From positions 1 to 55,235 of the forward strand of contig NZ_JAJQQP010000022.1 of the NCBI RefSeq assembly GCF_028994805.1: 55,235 bases of DNA, read 5' to 3'. The DNA comes from Promicromonospora iranensis (GTDB lineage: Bacteria; Actinomycetota; Actinomycetes; Actinomycetales; Cellulomonadaceae). How positions within the stretch are numbered: position 1 is the first letter of the stretch; each line of letters begins with the position of its first letter. The notes below the pieces were generated by a model. It made no database searches. It was not told the origin of the DNA and was given only the letters and a program-made list of their open reading frames with translations. Below, one piece after another: positions 14,223 to 21,786 of this stretch. A program made the translations under genes and the position numbers.

Positions 14223-16667
14223 GTGACCCAGCCCCTGACCCATCCGCTCCGGCACCCGGAGACCGTGCGCAGCCTGACGCTCGAGCAGAAGGCGTCCCTG
14301 ACCTCCGGGGCCAACTTCTGGAACACCGAGGCGCTGCCCGGCGTGCCGGCGATCATGCTGACCGACGGCCCGCACGGTGTGCGCAAGCAAGGTGGCAAGG
14401 CTGACCACCTCGGTCTCAACGCATCCTTGCCGGCGACGTGCTTCCCGACCGCGGCCGCGCTCGCCCAGTCGTGGGATCCGGAGCTGCTCGAGCGCGTCGG
14501 CGGGCAGCTCGGCGCGGAGGCTGCCGCGGCGGGCGTCGCGGTGCTGCTCGGGCCAGGGCTCAACATCGTGCGCAACCCGCTGGGCGGGCGGTCCTTCGAG
14601 TACTTCTCGGAGGACCCCCGCCTGTCCGGGGAGCTGGCCGCCGCGATGGTCCGCGGAGTCCAGTCCACCGGCGTCGCGGCCTGCCCCAAGCACTTCGCCG
14701 TCAACAGTCAGGAGCACCTGCGGATGTCGGTCGACGAGGTGGTCGACGAGCGGAGCCTGCGCGAGATCTACCTCGAGGGATTCCGCCGGGTCGTCGAGCA
14801 GTCGAGCCCTCAGGTCCTGATGACCGCGTACAACAAGGTCAACGGTGTCTACGCCAACGAGAACACCCACCTGCTGCGCGACATCCTGCGGACCGAGTGG
14901 GGATTCGACGGCGTCGTGGTCACCGACTGGGGCGGAAACCACGACCGGGTGGCCGGGCTCCGGGCCGGCAACCAGCTCGAGATGCCGTCCTCCGGCGGCG
15001 TCACGGATTCCGAGATCGTGGCCGCGGTCCGGTCCGGGGACCTCGACGAGGCGATCCTGGACCGCGCCGTCGACGATCTTGTCGCCCTCGCGCACCAGGC
15101 CACAGCTGCGCTCGCCGGCTCACCGGCGGTCGATCTCGACGTCCAGCACCGGGCGGCCGTCGAGGCTGCCCGGCGCTGCCTGGTCCTGCTCAAGAACGAC
15201 CCCGTGCGGGTCGACCCGGCGGGCGGCGCCGTGCGGCTGCTGCCGCTCGGACCGGGGACCCGGGTGGCCGTCGTGGGGGACTTCGCCGCCGCGCCGCGCT
15301 ACCAGGGCGCAGGATCGTCCCTGGTGAACCCCACCCGCGTCGACGACGCGCTGAATGCGCTCCGGGTGTCGGACGTCGAGGTGGTCGGGTATGCACGCGG
15401 GTTCCGTCGGTTCGGCGAGCGGGACCACAGGCTCGCGGACGAGGCGCTCGAGCTCGCGGCTCGCGCCGAGACGGTCCTCGTCTTCCTCGGCCTGGACGAG
15501 TCCAGCGAGGCGGAGGGGGTCGACCGCGAGCATCTTCGCCTACCTTCCAACCAGCTCGCCCTCGTGGAGCGGCTGACGCGCGAGCACGAGCACGTCGTCG
15601 TGGTGCTCGCCGGCGGGGCGCCCGTCGAGCTGCCGTTCGCCGACGACGTCCCGGCGATCCTGCACACCTCGCTCGCGGGACAGGGCGGCGGTACCGCCGT
15701 CGCCGACGTGCTCACCGGCGTGGCAGAGCCGTCCGGCCGCCTTGCGGTGACCTTTCCGGTGCGCTACGCGGACGTTCCCTCGGCGCGCTCGGTGAGCCCG
15801 GCGGCCGTCTTCCCCGGACGGGAGGTGACGTCCGAGCACCGCGACGGGCTGTTCGTCGGCTACCGCTACTACGCGACGCGGGACGTGCCCGTGCGGTACC
15901 CGTTCGGGCACGGTCTCGGCTACACGACGTTCGCGTACACGGACCTGCAGGCCGACCTCGGGCACGACTGCGGCACCGTCTCCGTCACGCTGCGCAACAC
16001 CGGCCACCGGGCCGGTCGTGAGGTGGTGCAGGTGTACGTCGGTCCGCAGGACGCGGCGGTCGTTCATCCGCGCACCCAGCTCGCCGGGTTCGCCTCGGTC
16101 ACGCTCGAGCCCGGTGAACGGCGGCGCGTACAGCTCCCGCTGGACGCTCGTGCGGTCGAGTACTACGACCCGGAGGCCGCGCGCTGGCTGTGCCCCGGTG
16201 GTGTCTACCTGGTGGAGGTGGGCGCATCGGTCGAGGACACGCGCCTGTCAGCGACGGTGGACGTCGAGCCCGGGCTCGGAGTCGCCGAGCTCCTGCCCGA
16301 CGCGGGAACCGCGGCCCGCCGGCTGGCGGCCCTCGGCGCGTACGCGACCGGCGACGCGCACCGGGTCGACGACGGCGCTTTCGCCGAGCTCCTCGGCCGG
16401 CCGGTACCGCCCTCGTCATGGGACCGAGCGGCGCCGCTCGGCCTCGACGACGTCGTCGCTCGGCTGCGGCACGCGAACCTGCTCGGACGCGCGGTGCTGC
16501 GCCTGCTCACGCTGGCGCGCTGGGCGTTCCTGGCTGCCGGCCGACCGCTGGCGGCCAACAACGTGATGTTCCTGGTCAACATGCCCTTTGCGAAGATCGA
16601 GGGCTACACGGCCGGGCGAGTGAGCCGGCGCGCCGTCGAGAGGTTCCTGCGGATCGTGAACCGGTAG
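14223..16667 (+). CDS. Cytoplasmic GH3 beta-glycosidase, canonical order
   Basis: 814 residues, no signal peptide. The TIM barrel comes first (about 15-290): MLTDGPHGVRKQ, GGRSFEYFSEDP, CPKHFAVNSQE and the nucleophile Asp235 in GVVVTDWGG. The sandwich domain follows (about 315-560; RCLVLLKND, YQGAGSSLVNP, FLGLDESSEAEGVDR), then a fibronectin-III-like domain (about 570-690; PFGHGLGYTTFAYTD) and a C-terminal extension (about 710-814) ending FLRIVNR, of the type in intracellular bifidobacterial/actinobacterial enzymes. GTG start one base after the previous stop, so expression is coupled. A surface enzyme paired with a cytosolic one suggests stepwise oligosaccharide breakdown; the sugar specificity is unknown. 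Confidence 0.94.
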   Translation: MTQPLTHPLRHPETVRSLTLEQKASLTSGANFWNTEALPGVPAIMLTDGPHGVRKQGGKADHLGLNASLPATCFPTAAALAQSWDPELLERVGGQLGAEAAAAGVAVLLGPGLNIVRNPLGGRSFEYFSEDPRLSGELAAAMVRGVQSTGVAACPKHFAVNSQEHLRMSVDEVVDERSLREIYLEGFRRVVEQSSPQVLMTAYNKVNGVYANENTHLLRDILRTEWGFDGVVVTDWGGNHDRVAGLRAGNQLEMPSSGGVTDSEIVAAVRSGDLDEAILDRAVDDLVALAHQATAALAGSPAVDLDVQHRAAVEAARRCLVLLKNDPVRVDPAGGAVRLLPLGPGTRVAVVGDFAAAPRYQGAGSSLVNPTRVDDALNALRVSDVEVVGYARGFRRFGERDHRLADEALELAARAETVLVFLGLDESSEAEGVDREHLRLPSNQLALVERLTREHEHVVVVLAGGAPVELPFADDVPAILHTSLAGQGGGTAVADVLTGVAEPSGRLAVTFPVRYADVPSARSVSPAAVFPGREVTSEHRDGLFVGYRYYATRDVPVRYPFGHGLGYTTFAYTDLQADLGHDCGTVSVTLRNTGHRAGREVVQVYVGPQDAAVVHPRTQLAGFASVTLEPGERRRVQLPLDARAVEYYDPEAARWLCPGGVYLVEVGASVEDTRLSATVDVEPGLGVAELLPDAGTAARRLAALGAYATGDAHRVDDGAFAELLGRPVPPSSWDRAAPLGLDDVVARLRHANLLGRAVLRLLTLARWAFLAAGRPLAANNVMFLVNMPFAKIEGYTAGRVSRRAVERFLRIVNR

Positions 16668-16709
16668 TGCGGTCCGTGCGGTCAGCTTCCGTGACGGCGC
16701 GTCGTCCGG

Positions 16710-17336
16710 TCATCTCAGCGGAGCCACGACGGCGTCCGAGTCGAGGTCGTGCTGTTCCCCGGTGAGCGCCCCCGTCACCAGAAGGTTGGCCAGGCGGGCG
16801 GCGTCGTAGTGGGGGTCGTTGGCGCCGCCGATGCAGAGGTTGCCGATGCCGCGCATGAGCATGTATCCGGACACCCGACCGGAGGTCTTCGGTCCGAGCG
16901 CGGCGTCGAGCAGGGCGTCGCAGACCGGGACGAGTCGGTCGACGAAGTACTGATGCAAGGTGTTCACGCCCTCCGTGTCGGACCCGAGCGCCCCTGCGAG
17001 ACCGTGCTTGGTGACGAGAAAGTCGACGAAGCCGGCCGCCCATCGCTGCAGGGCGACTGCGGGGTCGCCGGCCTCGCGCAGGAGTGCAGGGCCGGCTTCG
17101 GCCAGCGCTTCCACCTGGTGCTGATACACCGCGGCCACCAAGGCGGGACGTGTGGGGAAGTGCCGGTAGATCGTGCCCATGCCCACCCCCGCGCGTTCGG
17201 CGATCAGTCGTACGGGGGCATCCACGCCATCCGTCACGAAGACGGCGGCGGCGGCCTCCAGCAGGGTCTGTTCGTTGCGCCTGGCATCGACGCGCTTCGC
17301 GCGTGGTGTCGAGCCGGCGGGACCGGGTGTCGTCAT
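16710..17336 (-). CDS. TetR family transcriptional regulator
   Basis: 208 residues from MTTPGPAGS, with a GAAGG ribosome-binding site. The helix-turn-helix is APVRLIAERAGVGMGTIYRHF then PTRPALVAAVY. The second domain (about 90-200) contains RWAAGFVDFLVTKHGLAGAL and MRGIGNLCIGGAND, the SbtR-like C-terminal type. It diverges from the alpha/beta hydrolase gene at 17452 across 115 bases with two perfect 15-base palindromes, which makes it the probable repressor of that gene and of itself. A longer in-frame start upstream would run through the operators and is unlikely. Confidence 0.94.
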   Translation of the reverse strand: MTTPGPAGSTPRAKRVDARRNEQTLLEAAAAVFVTDGVDAPVRLIAERAGVGMGTIYRHFPTRPALVAAVYQHQVEALAEAGPALLREAGDPAVALQRWAAGFVDFLVTKHGLAGALGSDTEGVNTLHQYFVDRLVPVCDALLDAALGPKTSGRVSGYMLMRGIGNLCIGGANDPHYDAARLANLLVTGALTGEQHDLDSDAVVAPLR

Positions 17337-17354
17337 GGAAACCTTCGTCGATGC

Positions 17355-17383
17355 TTGCCAAGCGGAGCAATGCTCCGTATTGT
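17355..17383 (+). promoter_or_regulatory. Promoter of the alpha/beta hydrolase gene
   Basis: TTGCCA (17355-17360), a spacer of exactly 17 bases, then TATTGT (17378-17383). The first operator palindrome fills the spacer and the second covers the expected start of transcription at about 17390. Confidence 0.75.
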
Positions 17384-17400
17384 TCCGGAGCGGCGCTCCG
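17363..17400. promoter_or_regulatory. Two perfect 15-base operator palindromes
   Basis: CGGAGCAATGCTCCG (17363-17377) and CGGAGCGGCGCTCCG (17386-17400) share identical CGGAGC/GCTCCG arms, and their centres are 23 bases apart, close to two helical turns. One sits inside the promoter spacer and the other at the transcription start, as expected for paired TetR dimers blocking polymerase. Confidence 0.85.
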
Positions 17401-17451
17401 CTTCTATTGTCACCGACGGAGGCCTCGAACACAAAGGACGAGTGATCTCCC

Positions 17452-18432
17452 ATGAGCGGTACTCCTGCAACGACCGACACCCCAATCGTCCATGCCCTCG
17501 ACGCCGTCGTCGGCACCGGCGATCCAGTCGTATCGGTCGCTCCGGTGCGTCTTGACGCGCCAGGCCGAGCGCTCCCGCTCGACGTGCGCGTCTCTGCCCC
17601 CGCGACCGGGCAGCACCTGCCGGTGCTGCTGTTCTCGCACGGCAACGGGTGGTCGCTCGACGGGTATGCACCCCTGACGGCCTTCTGGGCGTCTCGCGGG
17701 TTCGTCGTCGTCCAGCCGACGCACCTTGACTCCCGTCGTGATGGCATCGGGTTCGACGACCCCGGGTTCGGCCAGGTCTGGACCGAGCGGCACGCCGACC
17801 TCGTGCGGATCATGGACCAGCTCGAGTCGATCGAACGTGCGGTGCCAGGCCTTGCCGGGCGGGTCGATCGGGAGCAGGTCGTCGCGGCCGGACACTCCTG
17901 GGGCGCCCAGACCGTGCAGATGCTGCTCGGTGCCCGCGTTCTCGACAGCACGGGCTGGGCCGGCGAGGACTATGCGGACCGGCGTGTGCAGGCCGGCATG
18001 CTGCTGGCCGCCACCGGGATCGGGGGCGAAGAGCTGCACCCCTTCGCCCAGGAACACTTCCCGTTCATGAACCCGTCGTTCACCGAGCTGACCACGCCCA
18101 CGCTCGTGGTGGCCGGCGACCGCGACCAGTCGAAGATGTCCAGCCGCGGCCCGGACTGGTTCACGGACGTCTACACCCACAGCCCGGGCGCCACCGACCT
18201 GCTGACCCTGTACGGCGCCGAGCACTCCCTGGGCGGCATCCCGAGCTGGGAAGCCGCCGAGACCACCGACGAGAACCCGGAGCGCGTCGCGGTCCTGCAG
18301 CGACTGGCCACCGCCTACCTCCGCAGCGCGCTGGACCCGGCCGATGCCGGATGGGCGAAGGCCATCGCAGCACTGGGCGAGACCGGTGCGGCACTCGGCC
18401 GCATCGACAGCAAGCGACCCGGGGGCGCGTAG
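17452..18432 (+). CDS. Alpha/beta hydrolase (chlorophyllase/dienelactone-hydrolase-like)
   Basis: 326 residues. Core features: LPVLLFSHGNGWSLDGYAPL (oxyanion-hole strand), VVVQPTHLDSRR, the nucleophile elbow GHSWGAQT with the catalytic Ser, TLVVAGDRDQSK with the likely acidic residue, and YGAEHSLGGIP with the likely catalytic His. No signal peptide, so a cytosolic esterase or lipase-like enzyme is expected. The ATG follows AAGGACGAG. The gene is under a promoter with two operators for the divergent TetR, so it is probably inducible by its substrate or a related compound, which cannot be named. Confidence 0.9.
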   Translation: MSGTPATTDTPIVHALDAVVGTGDPVVSVAPVRLDAPGRALPLDVRVSAPATGQHLPVLLFSHGNGWSLDGYAPLTAFWASRGFVVVQPTHLDSRRDGIGFDDPGFGQVWTERHADLVRIMDQLESIERAVPGLAGRVDREQVVAAGHSWGAQTVQMLLGARVLDSTGWAGEDYADRRVQAGMLLAATGIGGEELHPFAQEHFPFMNPSFTELTTPTLVVAGDRDQSKMSSRGPDWFTDVYTHSPGATDLLTLYGAEHSLGGIPSWEAAETTDENPERVAVLQRLATAYLRSALDPADAGWAKAIAALGETGAALGRIDSKRPGGA

Positions 18433-18491
18433 TCCCCAGTGCTGAGGCCGCCACGTCATGTCTTGCAGACGGTTGACCGCTCCCGGCGCGG

Positions 18492-19337
18492 TCAGGGATT
18501 CCGGTAGACGGTGCTGAAGGTGCGGTCGAAGCGACGGGCCTCCAGGTCCGCGCGCTGGATTCCCCACTGGACGTCTGCGCCTTCCCGATAAGTGATGGCC
18601 GGGTTCCAGTGGGCCAGCAGGACCCAGTCCTCGACGGCGCCCGACACTGGTTCATCACCACCCCAACGCCCGCGCTCCGCTGCGCGGACCGCGCGGGTCG
18701 CGACGCGTTCCAGCGGGTCCGGGTCGGAGTCCTCCTGGTCCGCGTACCCGCCGACCTGCAGATGCCCGCTCCTGTCAGCTGCGTCGCACCAGACGGTGAT
18801 CAGCTCGTCAGCGTGTGGAAACCCGGGAAGGGGGTGGTACGGCAGGTCCGGTTCGGTGCTGACTCTCAGCTCGCCCTGCGGGTAGGACTCGACGACCTTC
18901 TGGTCGTAGTCGTCGCCGGGGTAGCCGCTCCAGGTGTTCTTGTCACGTTCCTCCACCGGTGTGCCGGCCGGGACATAGACGGCCTGGCCGCAGTTGCCGT
19001 CGCCGTCCGTCTCGTCGAGCGACGCGAAGAGCAGCAGGCGTCCGTCGGACGGCAGCGGCAGGTCCGTCGCGTCCTTCGGCAGCGCGGCGAGGTCGACGGA
19101 CGCGAGGTACGGGTACTCAGGGTCCGGGGCCTCGACAGGCAGCAGCAGTGGTCCGCCGAACCGGCCGGCGACCGGCCCGTCTCCGCCACCGGTGAGGACC
19201 GCGCAAGGCCGGACGTGCCCGATCCACCGGTCCACCTCCTCGGCCGGCAACGGGTCGATGTCCTCCCACGGGTATCCCTCGTCCACTGCCCGCGTACGAA
19301 AGGCAGCCAGCATCTCTCGGAGCTCCTCAGCCGTCAC
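18492..19337 (-). CDS. DUF1963 (YwqG-like) family protein
   Basis: 281 residues, from GTG 19337 (MTAEELREMLAAF). DUF1963 landmarks: RFGGPLLLPVEAPDPEYPYLASVDLAALP near 70-100, GRLLLFASLDETDGDGNCGQAVYVPAG, then LPGFPHADEL and the C-terminal ADQEDSDPDP and WVLLAHWNP segments. Function is unknown; YwqG-like proteins are cytosolic and often lie near polymorphic toxin genes, but no toxin is adjacent here. The gene appears to stand alone; a weak ribosome-binding region makes the exact start uncertain. Confidence 0.85.
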   Translation of the reverse strand: MTAEELREMLAAFRTRAVDEGYPWEDIDPLPAEEVDRWIGHVRPCAVLTGGGDGPVAGRFGGPLLLPVEAPDPEYPYLASVDLAALPKDATDLPLPSDGRLLLFASLDETDGDGNCGQAVYVPAGTPVEERDKNTWSGYPGDDYDQKVVESYPQGELRVSTEPDLPYHPLPGFPHADELITVWCDAADRSGHLQVGGYADQEDSDPDPLERVATRAVRAAERGRWGGDEPVSGAVEDWVLLAHWNPAITYREGADVQWGIQRADLEARRFDRTFSTVYRNP

Positions 19338-19518
19338 ACCGGCGAGCGTAGTGCCCGCCACCGACGACCCATGGTGCCCGTGGCTGCCGGTCAGGAGAAG
19401 ACGGCAAGGGTGCGGAGCATGAGGGTGCGGGCTCCCGGGACCGGCTGATACAAGACCGCTTGTCGCAGGTCTCGGCCGGATGACTCTGCAACGCGCGGGG
19501 TTCCGTCGGTCGAACGGT

Positions 19519-19545
19519 CGTGGTGGCCCGGTCAGGGCCACCACG
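19519..19545 (-). terminator. Terminator hairpin after the DUF3494 gene
   Basis: CGTGGTGGCCC (19519-19529), a 5-base loop, GGGCCACCACG (19535-19545). It lies 12 bases beyond the stop of the minus-strand DUF3494 gene. Confidence 0.75.
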
Positions 19546-19557
19546 GCCGCGCGCGTG

Positions 19558-20730
19558 TCAGGGCCTGCGGCGGTGCATCCGAAGGCTGGTTGCGATGAGG
19601 CCGACGCCGGCGAGGATCGCAGCGATCGACGCGGTGAGCAGGGGCGCGTTGACGGACGGCCCGGTCGCGGCGAGCGTGTCCGAGCCCCGGTCGCCTCCGC
19701 CAGCTCCGGCAGCTCCGCCGGCTCCGCCAGGTCCGCCAGCTCCGCTGCCGTCGCCGCTGCCGCTGCCGCTGCCGCTGCCGTCGCCGCTCCCGCTGCCGTT
19801 CCCGTCGTCCGGACCGCCGGGAGCCCCGTTGCCATCGCCTGGACCACCGTCACCGGGCGGGGTCGGTGGCGGGGTGGGACCGCCGGTCGGCGGCGTGGTG
19901 GGACCGTCTGTCGGAGGCCCCGTCGGGTTGTCGCTGGGCGAAGGGCTGCCCGTCGGCGGCGGTGAGGTCGGCGGAGCGCTCTCGCAGGCGCTCCGGGTGA
20001 AGACGTTGGAGTCCAGGGTGACCGACCCGTTGCGAGCGAGGGCACGTCCGTCCACGGTGGTGCCGGTCGTGACACTGATCGAGGTCAGCGCCATGATCGT
20101 GCCCACGAACGTGGTGTCCGTGCCCAGTGTGGCTGAGCTGCCGATCTGCCAGAACACGTTGCAGGCCTGCGCGTCGTTCAGCAGCTCGACGCTGCTGGCG
20201 CTCGCGGTCGTCAGGGCGGATCCGACCTGGAAGATGAACACCGCGTCCGGGTCGCCCTGGGCGTCGAGGGTCAGCGTCCCGGTGAGCCCGATCGAGCTGG
20301 AGGCGTTGTAGACCCCCGGCTCGAGGGTGAGCCCGCCCAGGTCGCCGGAGATGCTCTCGTCGGGCGCCTGGCCCGCGGCGTCGTTGTACGCGGTGACGAG
20401 GTCGCTCTGCGCCTGCAGCGCGTGGGCGTCCGCGGCGTGCGTGTCGCCCAGGGCGAGGCCCGGCGGGAACCCCGTGATCGCCGTACCCGGGCTCACGCCG
20501 ACGTTGTGGGAGAGGACCGAAGGCCCGGTGTTGGTGACGGTCTGGCCGCCGAGCACCGAGTATGTGCCGGCGGTGCCGAGGTCGACCGGGGTGCCGATCG
20601 CCCAGGCCTGCTGCGTCGCGAGAACGAGTGCGAGCGAGCCGCCCAGTGCAAGGGCCGTGCCCATGGCTGCACGTCGGAGCGAACGCGGCCGTGGGGCCGT
20701 CTCTGCATACTCGACTTCATGAATACTCAT
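19558..20730 (-). CDS. Sortase-anchored ice-binding-fold protein (DUF3494)
   Basis: 390 residues. Signal peptide about 1-45 (AAMGTALALGGSLALVLATQ, AWA). One DUF3494 beta-helix domain (about 48-250): AGTYSVLGGQTVTNTG, ISGDLGG, LEPGVYNASSS, GDPDAVFIFQVGSAL and NVFWQIGSSATLG. A Pro/Ser/Thr stretch and Gly-Ser repeats (about 255-345, read from GC-rich hexamers) form a stalk. The end is a sorting signal: LAATG, a helix and RMHRRRP, the LAxTG form recognised by class E sortases. AGAAGGGG ribosome-binding site. DUF3494 is often called ice-binding, yet many members are adhesins without antifreeze activity. Confidence 0.93.
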   Translation of the reverse strand: MSIHEVEYAETAPRPRSLRRAAMGTALALGGSLALVLATQQAWAIGTPVDLGTAGTYSVLGGQTVTNTGPSVLSHNVGVSPGTAITGFPPGLALGDTHAADAHALQAQSDLVTAYNDAAGQAPDESISGDLGGLTLEPGVYNASSSIGLTGTLTLDAQGDPDAVFIFQVGSALTTASASSVELLNDAQACNVFWQIGSSATLGTDTTFVGTIMALTSISVTTGTTVDGRALARNGSVTLDSNVFTRSACESAPPTSPPPTGSPSPSDNPTGPPTDGPTTPPTGGPTPPPTPPGDGGPGDGNGAPGGPDDGNGSGSGDGSGSGSGSGDGSGAGGPGGAGGAAGAGGGDRGSDTLAATGPSVNAPLLTASIAAILAGVGLIATSLRMHRRRP

Positions 20731-21205
20731 GAAAACCCCTTCTAATCCTCCGAGTCCCGGAGGCTCAATCGCGCATTGTGGATGTGTTGGTGGACACTAC
20801 GCATTGGTGGGTGATTCCGCTCTCGGAATATTCCTCCGGCTCAGTTCGTCTTGCACGTTTTGGGCGGTGTACTCCTATTCCTCCCGATGGGGTATCCAGG
20901 GTCCGGAGGGGCTGTGTCGCACCTGGATGTACTACCTGTTCAGGCGGGACGGAGATTTCGCTACCTTCGCTGACCTGCATGTACACACGTTTATCCGTAT
21001 TCACCATTCGAAATCGGGCGGCTCGGGGGAGAGCCCGCCCTGCGGCGGGTGTCCGACATTGCGGGCTATTTGGTCCATCACCATGGAAGCGGGTGAAATT
21101 GCGGCTGATACGTTGCGAACGTGGCTCCTGCTCTGAGGGCGGGGTTCGCATCCCATCGCGTCAAGGCCCCATTGCAACGGGCCGCCGAGCTTGAAGGAGC
21201 CCGTC
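20731..21205. other. Intergenic control region of the surface locus
   Basis: 475 bases with no credible gene and visibly lower GC than the flanks. It separates the minus-strand DUF3494 gene from the plus-strand small protein at 21206 and must hold both promoters. A CCTCCG/CGGAGG hairpin (20747-20763) lies in the DUF3494 leader. TTGCAC (about 20859) with CCTATT 17 bases on is a weak plus-strand promoter candidate. I could not match a known riboswitch. Confidence 0.5.
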
Positions 21206-21685
21206 ATGGAAAAGACCCTGAACCGTGGAAAGAAACGCACTGCCATCATTCTTGCGGTGGCGCTCACTCTCACGGGGGCCGGCATAGCCTTCGCCTACTG
21301 GACCGCGACCGGCACCGGCTCCGGTACCGCGACGACCGGTGAGAGCGTCGCGTTCACGATCACCAGCGATCCCGCTGTCGGCACGCTCGCTCCGGGTAGC
21401 GCCGGGCAGACCGTCGACTTCACCGTCGCCAACACCGGTGAAGGAACCCAGTACCTGACCGCGGTCACCGTCGCTCTGGCGACCGCCGACGGGACGGCCT
21501 GGGTGCCGACGGGCAGCTGCCTGGCCGCTGACTACACGGCCGAGGTCACCACCGCACCGACCGCAGGGGAGATCGCCCCCGGTGGTTCGGTGAGCGGCAC
21601 CGTCACGGTGACGCTCGCCAACACCACCGAGAACCAGGACGACTGCCAAGGCCAGGATGTCCCGTTGTACTTCACCGCTTCCTGA
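21206..21685 (+). CDS. Small secreted protein with SipW-type signal (TasA/camelysin-like)
   Basis: 159 residues from MEKTLNRGK, with AAGGAG 6 bases before the ATG. Signal: basic GKKR, the hydrophobic AIILAVALTLTGAGIAFA, then AYWTATGTGSG, the pattern seen in SipW-dependent signal peptides. The mature part (about 35-159) is a predicted beta-sandwich: VDFTVANTGEGTQYLTAVTV, a Cys pair (SCLAADY and NQDDCQGQ) and LYFTAS at the end. It has no sortase motif. The domain is paralogous to the C-terminal domain encoded at 24051 (shared spacing of VxNxG, C-A-DY, NQD-C and L-YTA/FTA). A matrix or fibre subunit is possible. Confidence 0.82.
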   Translation: MEKTLNRGKKRTAIILAVALTLTGAGIAFAYWTATGTGSGTATTGESVAFTITSDPAVGTLAPGSAGQTVDFTVANTGEGTQYLTAVTVALATADGTAWVPTGSCLAADYTAEVTTAPTAGEIAPGGSVSGTVTVTLANTTENQDDCQGQDVPLYFTAS

Positions 21686-21786
21686 CCCATGACCGAGGTC
21701 CGGCGGGTGCGCGTGTCATCCCCTTGCGCACACGTCGGGCGTCATCGTCCTGATGTGGCGACGGACGCCGTCCGCTGCTGCCGTGC

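Noticed and set aside
12530-14704. A 724-codon minus-strand open frame over the GH3 genes
   Set aside because: Antisense shadow of two well-supported GH3 genes.
19730-19810. Repetitive GC-rich run as a possible CRISPR or regulatory repeat
   Set aside because: It is the coding sequence of the Gly-Ser stalk of the DUF3494 protein; there are no spacers or conserved repeat units of CRISPR length.
20731-21205. Riboswitch or small RNA in the low-GC intergenic region
   Set aside because: Several small hairpins exist, but no conserved core such as c-di-GMP, cobalamin or ydaO-type sequence could be recognised.
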